Source of the DNA: Bacillota bacterium | GTDB taxonomy: Bacteria > Bacillota_A > Clostridia > Tissierellales > Peptoniphilaceae | Direction: 5' to 3' | DNA length: 64,000 bases | Assembly (NCBI GenBank): GCA_023443045.1 | Contig: JAEZWK010000023.1 | Span: 1 to 64,000 of the forward strand | In this document: positions 45,723 through 55,309 of the stretch, piece after piece | Numbering within the stretch: the stretch's first letter is position 1 | Layout: every line of letters begins with the position of its first letter | Notes under the pieces: generated by a model | What the model was told of the DNA's origin: nothing | The model's input: only the letters and a program-made list of their open reading frames with translations | Database searches by the model: none | Position numbers and translations under genes: made by a program

Positions 45723-48623
45723 TTATTTATCAAAAATATCGCCTCTACTAAAATAGATAACTAATTTGTCTTTACATGAAAAAGATGTTAGATAAACTCC
45801 ATCTGATGTTATATTTAATTGATTTTGAATGTCTAAAATATCTCTTTCAAAATTTTCTAATTCCTCTGGATGAACACTACCAATATAGTTAAATGATATT
45901 CTGGATATATCATGATATCTTTTAGAAATATTGGGGAAATTCTTTTCAATTTCTTTTTTGTATTTATATATCAAATATCCCGGTCTAAATAAATCCTTTT
46001 TAAAATTATCAATTTCCTTATAGCAAAGTTTTTCAAAATCAGATTCTTGCATATCCTTTTTGAAAGGAATTATAAAGCTGGTGTGCACATCACCTATTGT
46101 ATTTTTAAAATCATAATCTTTAAACTCCCTTATATTTAGTAAACCTCTTAGTATTACTATATCTTCATTAAAATATTCACATAACCTTTTACCTATTTGA
46201 TACATACTAATAAAAGTATTTTTCAAAGAATCAAAACTAGGATCAATCTTCACTTCTATTTTCTTTGGATTATGTTTTAATTTAGATAATATTTTAGTAG
46301 TATCTACAGAAAGTTCACTAATAGATTTAAAAAAGTCTATGTTTTTATAAAAAGTTTCAATCGTATTATTATTTTTAACGGCGTTGCAATATTCTCTATA
46401 TGATAAACTTTCATCTTCTTTTGAGTTAATAATATTTGAAATGGCTAATTTGATAATTGAAGAACTAGCACCATCACACAATGCATGATCAACCGCTATA
46501 AATAATTCTATATAATCTTCATGATCATTAATTATAAATAGAGATAAAAAGCCTCCATTACTTCTAGAATTATATATCAATTCTTTAGATATTTCATCAA
46601 AATTTTCTTTCGTAATAAATCCACTATTTTTATCTAGTATAATTATTTCTTTTTTAAACTCCATTTCTTCTATAACAAACGAATCTTTAGAATATGAGAA
46701 TCTAGACCACAAAACCGAATTTCTATCTATTAATTCATTTATTAGATTTTTACCTTCATCAGCACTAATATCCAATCTAATCTTTAAGCTAATAATACTT
46801 TTAAAACCTAACTCCACATATGCAGACTGTAGATGAAGTGGATCATATTGAAAACGTACCTTTTCAAAGTTGTATTTTAGAAAATTTTCAATTCTATTTC
46901 TTAACTTTATTAAATCTAATGAATTTTCTGATTCCTCATCTCTTTCAACATTAATATTTTCTATAGCTTTTTTAATCTTTTTAGGTGTTCTATTATTGTA
47001 GATAGTATCTATTTCTATTTTTTTATCTATATTCTCCTCTATAGATAAAATTAAAGTAACTACATCGAGCGAATCAAAACCGAGTTCAAATAAATCATCA
47101 TCTACTCTTACAGATTTTCCGCCTAATATTTCGCTTGCTATTTTTATTATTAAATTTTCTAATGTATTATCAGATGAACAATTTATAATTCCGTCTTCTT
47201 TTTCACAGAACCTTTTATGCATCTCTTTTAAATCAACTTTATTAGATTTGTTAAAAATAAATTCCTTAACAGGTATTACTATATTAGGACGCATATATCT
47301 AGGTAATTCAATCATTTTTGTTTCAATATCATCTTTATTGTAATCCGAAATTACAAATGCATAAAGAATATTATCTTTATAAAAAATTCTTACATCATTC
47401 ACTTCAGAAAATGATTTTATTCTATACTCTATTTCACCGATTTCTACCCTTATACCATTTCGTTGAATCTGTGAATCATTTCTTCCATGATAAATTATAT
47501 CCCCATTTTCATCTAAAGAAACTATATCACCAGATTTATATCCACGCTTTTCATCTATGATAACAAATTTTTCTTCAGTCAATTTTTTATCTGTATACCC
47601 CTTTGCAATACCTTCACCAAAAATAACCATTTCACCGATTTTCTGATCATCTAAAATCTTTATAAACGCTCCATCCAATGGTTTCCCTATAGGTATATCT
47701 GTCAATAATTTATCCTTATTTAATTCATAATAAGTAGCATATACAGTCGCCTCAGTAGGACCATACATATTAAAAAGCCTAAAATCAAATCCTTTATTTA
47801 TCCATTTTTCTTGAATAGATGGTAAAAATCTTTCTCCGGCAATCATAGCAAATTTTAAATATTTATTGACTAGCAAAACATCTTCGTCGTTTTGAAAATT
47901 AAGTAAGATATCAAAAACTGATGGACTCATAGCTATATGAGTTATTTTATTATCAGAAATTAAATTAGAAAAGTTCCTATAGATTTTCATCTTATCCAAC
48001 TTATCTATATATACACTTCCTCCACCCATTAAAAAAGAATATATCTCAGTTACAGATACGTCAAATGTATATGGAGTAGAAAAAAGATAAACATCATTCA
48101 ATTTTACCGGGCAAATTTTTTGCATATTTGTCAAAATATACTTTATATTTTTGTAAGTTGTAATAACCCCTTTAGGTTTTCCTGTACTACCAGATGTGTG
48201 AAGAATATAGATTTCATCATCATCACAATATTCAACACATGGACAAACATTAGCATTTTTCTTTTCTATAATTTCCTTGATATATATATTATTAAATCCC
48301 TTAACATCTTCATCAGAAATCAAAATATTAGAATTTGTAGATTCCGACACATTCATCAATTCATCATAACTTGATTCGATAGATAAAGGAATATAGGTGT
48401 TTTTAGACTTTAGACAGGCATACATTATAATCAAAGCGTTAATATCGTGAGCAATACGTAAAATCACTCTATTATTTTTACCAATCTTTTCTATCAAATT
48501 ATTCGCAACAACACTAGTTAAATTATCAAAATCTTTATATGACATTGAACATTTTTCATAACGAACGGCAGTATTATCAGGAAAGTTTTGTGCCATCTCA
48601 TTTAGTTTATCTAAAATTAACAT
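45723..48623 (-). CDS. Single-module nonribosomal peptide synthetase, A-PCP-C
   Basis: A 966-residue synthetase. The adenylation domain covers about 1-475: ILHTSGSTGKPKG (A3), NMYGPTEATVYATY (A5), GYKSGDIV...GRNDSQIQRNGIRVEIGEIE (A7-A8) and the A10-like NKSNKVDLKEM with its Lys. The carrier domain covers about 490-560, with the phosphopantetheine Ser in LFELGFDSLDVV. A condensation-like domain covers about 575-966, with DPLHLQSAYVEL, RNSVLWSRF and DHALCDG in place of HHxxxDG (the catalytic second His is kept). The Asp in FDVS suggests an alpha-amino acid substrate. There is no thioesterase or reductase domain. The order A-PCP-C implies condensation onto a free acceptor or partner. It overlaps the MFS gene by 17 bp. 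Confidence 0.85.
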   Translation of the reverse strand: MLILDKLNEMAQNFPDNTAVRYEKCSMSYKDFDNLTSVVANNLIEKIGKNNRVILRIAHDINALIIMYACLKSKNTYIPLSIESSYDELMNVSESTNSNILISDEDVKGFNNIYIKEIIEKKNANVCPCVEYCDDDEIYILHTSGSTGKPKGVITTYKNIKYILTNMQKICPVKLNDVYLFSTPYTFDVSVTEIYSFLMGGGSVYIDKLDKMKIYRNFSNLISDNKITHIAMSPSVFDILLNFQNDEDVLLVNKYLKFAMIAGERFLPSIQEKWINKGFDFRLFNMYGPTEATVYATYYELNKDKLLTDIPIGKPLDGAFIKILDDQKIGEMVIFGEGIAKGYTDKKLTEEKFVIIDEKRGYKSGDIVSLDENGDIIYHGRNDSQIQRNGIRVEIGEIEYRIKSFSEVNDVRIFYKDNILYAFVISDYNKDDIETKMIELPRYMRPNIVIPVKEFIFNKSNKVDLKEMHKRFCEKEDGIINCSSDNTLENLIIKIASEILGGKSVRVDDDLFELGFDSLDVVTLILSIEENIDKKIEIDTIYNNRTPKKIKKAIENINVERDEESENSLDLIKLRNRIENFLKYNFEKVRFQYDPLHLQSAYVELGFKSIISLKIRLDISADEGKNLINELIDRNSVLWSRFSYSKDSFVIEEMEFKKEIIILDKNSGFITKENFDEISKELIYNSRSNGGFLSLFIINDHEDYIELFIAVDHALCDGASSSIIKLAISNIINSKEDESLSYREYCNAVKNNNTIETFYKNIDFFKSISELSVDTTKILSKLKHNPKKIEVKIDPSFDSLKNTFISMYQIGKRLCEYFNEDIVILRGLLNIREFKDYDFKNTIGDVHTSFIIPFKKDMQESDFEKLCYKEIDNFKKDLFRPGYLIYKYKKEIEKNFPNISKRYHDISRISFNYIGSVHPEELENFERDILDIQNQLNITSDGVYLTSFSCKDKLVIYFSRGDIFDK

Positions 48624-49824
48624 ATTTACCCCTTGAAATAAAAATTAAAAGAATTGCAGAAAGTGAAATTAACCCACCTAAAAAAGCAATCATATTCCAC
48701 GAAGGCTCAAAAAAAGAGAACAAGAAAGATCCTATGGGCATAAATAATACCGCAAAAGTAAATACCATACTAAAAACTCGTCCGATAAAATTAGTATCAG
48801 TATTTATCTGTATCAAAGAGATAACTGCTATATTAAATAAAGACAAGGTTATGCCAAATAACAAAAAAGGAATTAACAATAAAAACATTTTTAAAATAGA
48901 GTCAATACCATTAGTTAAAGGCACTATAATACTCAAAGACGCCAAAGATAAGCCACATAGAAAAAGTTGTTTTAACAATTTACTAGAACTAATAGAACTA
49001 TTTCTCTTAGCTATTAACCCTGCTAAAATACTACCTATAGATTCTGCTATTAAAATATTTGCATACATACTGCTAAAACCATCAGAAAACTTCGTTGTAT
49101 AAGGTATATATAAATTGTGACCTGCAATAAAAATATTTGCTAACGAACTAGCAGCTATAATTAAAATTAGTTCCCTCTTATCCTTTAGATATAAGAACCC
49201 TGCTAAAAATTCCTTCCAAAAATTAATTTTTACTTTACTACCATCATTAGATTTACTAATATGTAGCTTAAATTCACAAAGTGCAGAAATTAAAAATGTC
49301 AATGCATTTATAATCATTGCAAACTTATAAGAAAAGAAATTTATTATAAAAACACCTAATATCGGAGCTGAAATAGAAATAACTTCACTTAAAATATTAT
49401 TAACTGAATTATATGATACAATATCATCTGAATTTAATGCATCTTTGACAATAGCCTTATATGTTGGAGAATTAAAAGCATACAAAAATGCTAAAATAAT
49501 ATTAGCCACAATTATATGATTCACATTTTGAAATTTATCATAAAAATAAGCAAGAAGAAAACATACAATAGATGCAATAATATCTGTTATAACTAAAATC
49601 TTTTTTCTATCCTTAAGATCAGCAAATATACCGCCTAAGAAATTAAAAAGAATAGTTATAAAAGTCTCAGTACTTTGATAAAGAGCCAATAAATGCCTTA
49701 AATGTGGCTTAGAAACAATCAAAGAATTATTCACGAAATCAAAAATAACATTACCCACTTTTGTAGTAATGCGCCCTAAAACTAATAAATAATAATTCTT
49801 CCTTTTATGAGATCTATTATCCAT
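48607..49824 (-). CDS. MFS exporter (EntS/MFS_3-like)
   Basis: A 405-residue protein with about 11-12 membrane segments. The loop GGIFADLKDRKK near residue 65 is the MFS signature between helices 2 and 3. YNSVNNILSEVISISAPILG resembles the MFS_3 branch that includes enterobactin exporter EntS and macrolide exporters. It is the first gene of the transcript with the NRPS and overlaps it, so it most likely exports the NRPS product or confers self-resistance (inference). The promoter lies at 49948-49976, with AAAGGAG before the ATG. Confidence 0.82.
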   Translation of the reverse strand: MDNRSHKRKNYYLLVLGRITTKVGNVIFDFVNNSLIVSKPHLRHLLALYQSTETFITILFNFLGGIFADLKDRKKILVITDIIASIVCFLLAYFYDKFQNVNHIIVANIILAFLYAFNSPTYKAIVKDALNSDDIVSYNSVNNILSEVISISAPILGVFIINFFSYKFAMIINALTFLISALCEFKLHISKSNDGSKVKINFWKEFLAGFLYLKDKRELILIIAASSLANIFIAGHNLYIPYTTKFSDGFSSMYANILIAESIGSILAGLIAKRNSSISSSKLLKQLFLCGLSLASLSIIVPLTNGIDSILKMFLLLIPFLLFGITLSLFNIAVISLIQINTDTNFIGRVFSMVFTFAVLFMPIGSFLFSFFEPSWNMIAFLGGLISLSAILLIFISRGKYVNFR

Positions 49825-49947
49825 TGTATTCTCCTTTATACAAAAAATAAATATACTTATCTATAAAAATAAAAAAGTTCTAAACCATATTTGTGAGCAT
49901 ATAACTATTGAAATTATAGGAAATATAGTTTTTTTTATTTAAATTAT

Positions 49948-49976
49948 ATTATAAAAAAAATTCAATAAAATTTCAA
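49948..49976 (-). promoter_or_regulatory. Promoter of the MFS-NRPS transcript
   Basis: TTGAAA (49971-49976) and TATAAT (49948-49953) are 17 bp apart on the minus strand, giving a leader of roughly 115 bases without a recognised riboswitch or iron box. Confidence 0.75.
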
Positions 49977-50015
49977 CAAATTTTATAAATTTTATATAAA
50001 ATTGAATTAACAAAT

Positions 50016-50041
50016 AAAAAAAATAACGGCTAAAGCCGTCA
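50016..50041 (-). terminator. Terminator of the S10-spc-alpha operon
   Basis: ACGGC-TTTA-GCCGT is followed by a long T-run on the minus strand, directly after the rplQ stop. Confidence 0.9.
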
Positions 50042-50043
50042 TT

Positions 50044-50382
50044 TTATACTAATTCTATAATACACATTTCAGAACCATCACCTTTTCTAACTCCTGTTTT
50101 GATGATTCTTGTATATCCGCCATTTCTATCAGCATATTTTTCTTTATATTCTGTAAAAACTTTCTTACCAGCTTCATCATTATATAAAAACGCTGCAGCC
50201 TGTCTAACAGAATGCAAATCTCCTTTTTTACCTAAAGAGATCATTTTTTCTGCTAATCTACGTACTTCTTTGGCACGAGTAACAGTTGTTTCTATGCGTC
50301 CTTGTAATAATAAAGAGGTAGTTAAGTTACGTAACATAGCTAATCTGTGATCGGTTTTACGACCAAGTTTTCTAAGGCTCAT
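50044..50382 (-). CDS. rplQ: Ribosomal protein L17
   Basis: A 112-residue bL17. It starts [20 protein letters not shown] and contains [21 protein letters not shown]. It ends in [12 protein letters not shown], so it is the compact bacterial form. It is the last gene of the operon, 9 bp after rpoA, and is followed by a strong terminator. Confidence 0.97.
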   Translation of the reverse strand: MSLRKLGRKTDHRLAMLRNLTTSLLLQGRIETTVTRAKEVRRLAEKMISLGKKGDLHSVRQAAAFLYNDEAGKKVFTEYKEKYADRNGGYTRIIKTGVRKGDGSEMCIIELV

Positions 50383-50391
50383 TTTTACCTC

Positions 50392-51348
50392 CTAAATATC
50401 GTCGTTAGGTCTAAGACCTAAACCTAATTCTTTTAATTTATCCTTAACCTCTTGTAAGCTTTTAATTCCAAGATTTTTTACAGTTAACATATCATCTTCA
50501 CTTTTTTGTGTCAATTCTTCTACTGTATTTATATTTGCACGCTTTAGACAGTTGAAACTTCTAACAGATAAATCTAATTCTTCAATAGCCATTTCAAGTA
50601 ATTTACCTTTTTTAGAATCATGACTTGGAACGAGAATTTTAGAGTCAGCAATATTTTCTGTCAAACCAACGATTAAATTCAAATGTTCATTTAAAATTTT
50701 AGCCCCCATAGATGCAGCATCATCTGCTCTCATGGTACCATTGGTATTAATCTCCAAAACCAACTTATCATAGTCAGTTCTTTGACCAACACGTACATTT
50801 TCTACAGTAAAATTAACTTTTTTAACTGGTGTAAATGCAGAATCTATAGGAATATCACCAATAATCGCAGTATCCTTAAAGTCTTCTTTATTTTTTTCTT
50901 GAAGCACATAACCTCTACCATGTCTTAATTCCATCTCAACAACAAGATGGCCATCTTTATTTACAGTAGCTATATGATGATCCAAATTCATAATTTCACA
51001 ATCAGTTCCAGTGATAATATCTTTACCTGTTACTTCCTGAGGTCCTTTGATATCAATCAAAAGTTTCATATCTTCTTTTGTATATGTTTTAATAGCTAAT
51101 TCTTTAATATTTAAAATAATTTCGCTAACATCTTCATATACGCCAGGAATAGTAGAAAATTCGTGTAATACTCCTTGTATTCTAATACTAGATATTGCAC
51201 TACCTGGTAAACTAGATAACAAAACTCTTCTCATTGCGTTACCTAAAGTTATACCATATCCTCTTTCCAGGGGCTCGATGGTTATTTTTGCATAGCTAAA
51301 ATCTTCATTATGATCAACTATTTGGATAACCGGTGTTTGCATTTCCAT
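50392..51348 (-). CDS. rpoA: RNA polymerase alpha subunit
   Basis: A 318-residue alpha subunit. The N-terminal assembly domain (residues of about 10-230) has EPLERGYGITLGNAMRRVLLSSLPG. The C-terminal domain (about 245-312) has LDLSVRSFNCLKRANINTVEEL and LGIKSLQEVKDKL, the UP-element and activator contact surface. It follows rpsK directly. The rpsD gene that often lies between them in Firmicutes is missing. Confidence 0.97.
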   Translation of the reverse strand: MEMQTPVIQIVDHNEDFSYAKITIEPLERGYGITLGNAMRRVLLSSLPGSAISSIRIQGVLHEFSTIPGVYEDVSEIILNIKELAIKTYTKEDMKLLIDIKGPQEVTGKDIITGTDCEIMNLDHHIATVNKDGHLVVEMELRHGRGYVLQEKNKEDFKDTAIIGDIPIDSAFTPVKKVNFTVENVRVGQRTDYDKLVLEINTNGTMRADDAASMGAKILNEHLNLIVGLTENIADSKILVPSHDSKKGKLLEMAIEELDLSVRSFNCLKRANINTVEELTQKSEDDMLTVKNLGIKSLQEVKDKLKELGLGLRPNDDI

Positions 51349-51371
51349 TAGAAAATTCCCCCTTTCAGATA

Positions 51372-51767
51372 TTAGACTCTTCTACGTTTTGGTGGTCTAC
51401 AACCGTTGTGAGGAATAGGTGTTACATCCTTAATTAAAGTAACTTCCAAACCCGCAGCTTGTAAAGCTCTAATAGCTGCTTCTCTTCCGCTACCAGGGCC
51501 TTTTACATATACCTCTACATTTTTTAAACCATGCTCCATAGCTTTTCTAGCAGCTGATTCAGCAGCTTCTTGAGCAGCAAATGGAGTACTTTTACGTGAG
51601 CCTTTAAAACCTAATTGACCAGCACTAGCCCATGAAATAAGATTTCCTTGCATATCTGTAAGACTAACCATTGTATTATTAAATGATGAGGAAATATATG
51701 CTTGGCCTTTTTCTATATTTTTACGAGCTCTTCTTTTAACACGAACTGTTTTACCTTTTTTTGCCAT
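51372..51767 (-). CDS. rpsK: Ribosomal protein S11
   Basis: A 131-residue uS11. It contains [48 protein letters not shown] and the C-terminal [16 protein letters not shown], which is diagnostic. It lies 9 bp after rpsM with AGGAGG. Confidence 0.97.
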   Translation of the reverse strand: MAKKGKTVRVKRRARKNIEKGQAYISSSFNNTMVSLTDMQGNLISWASAGQLGFKGSRKSTPFAAQEAAESAARKAMEHGLKNVEVYVKGPGSGREAAIRALQAAGLEVTLIKDVTPIPHNGCRPPKRRRV

Positions 51768-51776
51768 TTTTTCCTC

Positions 51777-52124
51777 CTAGTTCTTCTTCGGACCTTTTCT
51801 GGTTCTTGCGTTAGTTTTTGTTCTTTGACCACGTACTGGAAGGCTTCTTCTGTGACGCAATCCTCTATAACAACCTATTTCACGTAAACGCTTAATATTT
51901 AAAGCAACATCTCTTCTTAGGTCACCTTCAACTTTGTAAGGCTCCATAGCTGTTCTGATTCTAGAAGTCATATCTTCAGTTAAATCACGAACACGAGTGT
52001 CTGGATCTACACCAGCTTCTTTAAGAATTTTTTGAGAAGTTGGTAGACCAATACCATAAATATAGGTAAGTCCGATTTCAATTCTTTTATCTCTAGGAAG
52101 GTCAATACCTGCAATTCTTGCCAT
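51777..52124 (-). CDS. rpsM: Ribosomal protein S13
   Basis: A 115-residue uS13, slightly shorter than the usual 121-125. It starts [21 protein letters not shown], has the HhH region [13 protein letters not shown] and the tail [21 protein letters not shown]. The C-terminal extension is trimmed (ends KGPKKN). Confidence 0.97.
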   Translation of the reverse strand: MARIAGIDLPRDKRIEIGLTYIYGIGLPTSQKILKEAGVDPDTRVRDLTEDMTSRIRTAMEPYKVEGDLRRDVALNIKRLREIGCYRGLRHRRSLPVRGQRTKTNARTRKGPKKN

Positions 52125-52133
52125 TTTTACCTC

Positions 52134-52247
52134 CTAACCTTGAACCTGTTTGTGTTTTGGGTTTTCACAAATAACCATAACTTTTCCGTTTCTTCTAATA
52201 ATTTTGCACTTTTCGCACATTTTTTTTACGGAAGGTCTAACTTTCAT
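52134..52247 (-). CDS. rpmJ: Ribosomal protein L36 (zinc form)
   Basis: A 37-residue bL36 read from the sequence: [20 protein letters not shown] followed by [17 protein letters not shown]. Zinc ligands C11, C14, C27 and H32 are all present. It lies between infA and rpsM, the standard order. Confidence 0.95.
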   Translation of the reverse strand: MKVRPSVKKMCEKCKIIRRNGKVMVICENPKHKQVQG

Positions 52248-52265
52248 TTTATTTCATCCCCTCTT

Positions 52266-52484
52266 TTATTTGTTTCTCCAAGTAATACGACCTTTGGTAA
52301 GATCATATGGGCTAAGTTCCATTATAACTTTATCACCAGGTAAAATTCTAATATTATGCATTCTTAGTTTACCTGAAATATGCGCCATAATCTCATGACC
52401 ATTATCGAGTTTTACTTTGAATATTGCATTGGGGAGAGCATCGACTACAACGCCCTCAACCTCGATTGTGTTCTTTTTTGACAT
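52266..52484 (-). CDS. infA: Translation initiation factor IF-1
   Basis: A 72-residue S1-fold protein. It starts [22 protein letters not shown], has [22 protein letters not shown], and ends in [13 protein letters not shown]. The ATG overlaps the stop of the upstream KOW gene. Confidence 0.97.
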   Translation of the reverse strand: MSKKNTIEVEGVVVDALPNAIFKVKLDNGHEIMAHISGKLRMHNIRILPGDKVIMELSPYDLTKGRITWRNK

Positions 52485-52753
52485 TAACGCTTGGTCCCCC
52501 TATCATTAAACGATTTTAAATATGCCTTAATTTTTTTATTAGTTAATTCTGGTTCATTATCTGAAGAGAAATTATAATTTGAAAAATGAAGATGTTTTAA
52601 CTTCTTTTTTTTAGGTTTATCTAATTTTCTTAAATCACCATCTGTAATCAAAACATAATCATCATCTAAAATATCTTTAATTATAAAGAATCTACCTTTA
52701 TCTCTACCAGATTTAGAAATTACTACTTGACCCGGCATAATTTTATTAATCAT
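52484..52753 (-). CDS. KOW-domain RNA-binding protein (L14e-like), unknown role
   Basis: An 89-residue basic protein with an N-terminal KOW motif ([21 protein letters not shown]) and a lysine-rich middle ([11 protein letters not shown]). Similar proteins sit between adk/map and infA in many Clostridia and resemble archaeal/eukaryotic L14e. They are presumed ribosome-associated, but their function is not established. It overlaps adk by 8 bp and infA by 1 bp. The map gene, often adjacent, is absent. Confidence 0.8.
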   Translation of the reverse strand: MINKIMPGQVVISKSGRDKGRFFIIKDILDDDYVLITDGDLRKLDKPKKKKLKHLHFSNYNFSSDNEPELTNKKIKAYLKSFNDRGTKR

Positions 52754-53399
52754 TCTTACTCCTTAGAATAGATAAAATATCATTAGTGATTTCTTCCACA
52801 TTTCGGTTTCCATCAATCTCTATTAATAAATTTTCATTTCTATAAAAGTCGATTAAAGGGCTGGTTTCCTTCTCGTACACACCGATACGTTTAAGGACCG
52901 TTTCTTCTTTGTCGTCATCTCTTTGATATAATTGACCGCCACAAATATCACATATTCCTTCAACTTTAGGCTTTTTAAAAATAATATGATAACTTGCGCC
53001 GCAATCCTTGCACATTCTACGTCCAGAAATTCTTTGAACTAATGCATTTTTATCAACTTCAATATCAACTACTGCGTCTAAATCCATGCCATGCTCTTTT
53101 AAAAATAATTTAAGAGCATCAGCTTGATTTAGATTTCTAGGAAATCCGTCAAGTAAAAAACCATTTTTACAATCATCCTGTAAAAGTCTATCTTTCACAA
53201 GATCAATAGTTAATTCATCAGGAACCAATTTGCCTTCATTTATAAATTCTTTAGCCTTAATACCTAGAGGAGTATTTTCACGAATATTTGCTCTGAAAAT
53301 ATCTCCTGTAGAAATATGTGGTATTTTAAACTCTTCTTTGATAAAAGTTGCCTGGGTGCCTTTACCAGCACCAGGAGCTCCTAATAATATTAATCTCAT
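52746..53399 (-). CDS. adk: Adenylate kinase
   Basis: A 217-residue long-form kinase with P-loop GAPGAGKGTQA (residues 7-17), NMP-binding HISTGDIFRANI, the DGFPRNLNQA segment, and a LID domain with four zinc-type cysteines (CKDCGASYH...CDICGGQL). It catalyses ATP + AMP = 2 ADP. Its start abuts the secY stop, the standard spc operon arrangement. Confidence 0.96.
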   Translation of the reverse strand: MRLILLGAPGAGKGTQATFIKEEFKIPHISTGDIFRANIRENTPLGIKAKEFINEGKLVPDELTIDLVKDRLLQDDCKNGFLLDGFPRNLNQADALKLFLKEHGMDLDAVVDIEVDKNALVQRISGRRMCKDCGASYHIIFKKPKVEGICDICGGQLYQRDDDKEETVLKRIGVYEKETSPLIDFYRNENLLIEIDGNRNVEEITNDILSILRSKND

Positions 53400-54673
53400 T
53401 AGTTCAAAAATCCTTTATAATGTCTCATTGTAAGTTGTGCTTCTAACTGTTTAATGGTTTCTAAAGCAACACCTACAACGATGATAATACCTGTACCAGA
53501 AAAAGCAACCTGTAAGTTACTATAGTGTCTAACAAGTAAAGGTAATGAAGCTAAAATCGCTAAAGCAATACCTCCAACTAAAGTAATTCTGTTTACAGTT
53601 CTTGATAAATACTGGCTGGTTGGCTTTCCGGGTCTAATACCAGGTATAAAACCACCTTGTGACTGAATATTTTTTGAATATTCAACAGTATTAAATTGAA
53701 TCGCATTGTAGAAATAAGTAAAGAATATAATAAGTACAATATTAACTACAAAATAGATCCAAAATCCAACTCTTCCCTCGATTGAAAAATAATTAGTTAA
53801 AAATCTAGAAAATGCTCCATCTGAAAACTGAGCAATAGTTCCTGGAATCTGCATAAATGTTGTTGCGAAAATTACAGGCATAACACTAGCCATATTAACC
53901 TTAATCGGAATATGTGTAGCTTGTCCACCATATACTCTTCTACCTACAACTCTTTTTGCATATTGAACAGGTATTCTTCTTTCACCTTCTTGGATTAGTA
54001 CAACAAATGCTACAGTTAAAATAATAATCGCAGCAAAAACGAAGAATGAAACCCAAGAAGCAGTACCTGCTTGAACTAATCTATAATTGTGAATAACCAT
54101 GGATGGCAATCTAGAAATGATACCAACAAAGATTATTAAGCTTATACCATTACCAATACCATTTTCAGTAATACGATCACCTAACCAAACAAGGAATGAT
54201 GTACCAGCAACTAAAGTAGCAATGATAATTATATGTTGAATTGTAGAAGTAGCTATAATAGCTCTATAAATAACACCATATAAAATACCTGTAGCTTGAA
54301 TAATTGCTAAAACAACACCAGTAATTCTAGTAATCTTATTAATTTTTCTTCTACCATCAGCTCCTTCTTTAGCTAGTTCTTCTAATTTAGGAATAGCTAC
54401 AGTCAAAAGCTGAATGATAATTGAAGCAGTGATATATGGATAGATAGACATACCAAAGATATTCATCTGTGATAAAGCTCCACCCGCCATCATATCTAGA
54501 AAACTTAAAACTCCACCATTAGAACTATCAAAAATTTGTGATAGTGCTTCCTTATTAATATATGGTGCTGGAATTTGGTTACCTATACGATAAATTAGTA
54601 AGCAGAAAAGGGTAAATAATATCTTTCTTCTTAACTCCGGAACTTTCCATGCATCTCTAAGAGTTTTCAACAT
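53399..54673 (-). CDS. secY: Protein translocase subunit SecY
   Basis: A 424-residue channel with ten membrane segments. Family segments include YRIGNQIPAPYINKEAL, FSGGALSQMNIFGMSIYPYI (reading DMMAGGALSQ), GNGISLIIFVGIISRLP, GERRIPVQYAKRVVG and GGFIPGIRPGKPTSQYLS. It forms the Sec translocon with SecE and SecG, and begins 1 bp after the rplO stop. Confidence 0.96.
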   Translation of the reverse strand: MLKTLRDAWKVPELRRKILFTLFCLLIYRIGNQIPAPYINKEALSQIFDSSNGGVLSFLDMMAGGALSQMNIFGMSIYPYITASIIIQLLTVAIPKLEELAKEGADGRRKINKITRITGVVLAIIQATGILYGVIYRAIIATSTIQHIIIIATLVAGTSFLVWLGDRITENGIGNGISLIIFVGIISRLPSMVIHNYRLVQAGTASWVSFFVFAAIIILTVAFVVLIQEGERRIPVQYAKRVVGRRVYGGQATHIPIKVNMASVMPVIFATTFMQIPGTIAQFSDGAFSRFLTNYFSIEGRVGFWIYFVVNIVLIIFFTYFYNAIQFNTVEYSKNIQSQGGFIPGIRPGKPTSQYLSRTVNRITLVGGIALAILASLPLLVRHYSNLQVAFSGTGIIIVVGVALETIKQLEAQLTMRHYKGFLN

Positions 54674-54674
54674 A

Positions 54675-55112
54675 TTACTTCACCTCTACAGTGCTGCCAG
54701 ATTTTTCAATCAATTCTTTAGCTGAATCACTTACTTTATCAACTTTAACAGTTAATTTCCTTTCCAAATTTCCAGAAGCTAAAATTTTAACTCTCTTAGC
54801 ATTAGATCTAATGAGACCTTTTTCAACAAGAGATGTTAATTCAACTACATCACCATCATTAAATCTATTTAAGTCTTTAAGATTTACAATATCGTAGTCA
54901 ATTCTCCATTTGTTGTGAAAACCTCTTTTAGGAAGTCTTCTGAATAAAGGCATCTGACCACCTTCAAAACCAGGTCTTACTCCGCCTCCGCTTCTAGCGT
55001 TTTGTCCTTTGTGTCCTCTGGTAGAAGTTTTACCCATACCAGAACCTACACCTCTACCAACTCTCTTTTTTGATTTATTGTTGTGTAAAGCACGTAAATT
55101 TTCTAATTGCAT
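54675..55112 (-). CDS. rplO: Ribosomal protein L15
   Basis: A 145-residue uL15. The glycine-rich N-terminus reads [21 protein letters not shown], followed by [22 protein letters not shown]. The C-terminal domain ends [15 protein letters not shown] ([12 protein letters not shown]). It is in standard order between rpmD and secY. Confidence 0.97.
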   Translation of the reverse strand: MQLENLRALHNNKSKKRVGRGVGSGMGKTSTRGHKGQNARSGGGVRPGFEGGQMPLFRRLPKRGFHNKWRIDYDIVNLKDLNRFNDGDVVELTSLVEKGLIRSNAKRVKILASGNLERKLTVKVDKVSDSAKELIEKSGSTVEVK

Positions 55113-55123
55113 GGTCTCACCTC

Positions 55124-55300
55124 CTAATCGATAATTTCAACCATGTAATTAACCTTATGAAGCATACCTCTGATTTGAGGTGTATCATTAGTTTCAACTA
55201 CATGACCAATTTTACGCAAACCCAAAGCTTTTATAATTCTTCTATGACTTTCAGGTTTTCCGATGAGACTTCTTTTTTGTCTATATTTAATAGTAGCCAT
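55124..55300 (-). CDS. rpmD: Ribosomal protein L30
   Basis: A 58-residue uL30 read from the sequence: [20 protein letters not shown], then [20 protein letters not shown] and [18 protein letters not shown]. The IGxxxxxxxxxxxLGLRKI pattern is diagnostic. It lies between rpsE and rplO, with AGGAGG upstream. Confidence 0.95.
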   Translation of the reverse strand: MATIKYRQKRSLIGKPESHRRIIKALGLRKIGHVVETNDTPQIRGMLHKVNYMVEIID

Positions 55301-55309
55301 AGTCTCCTC

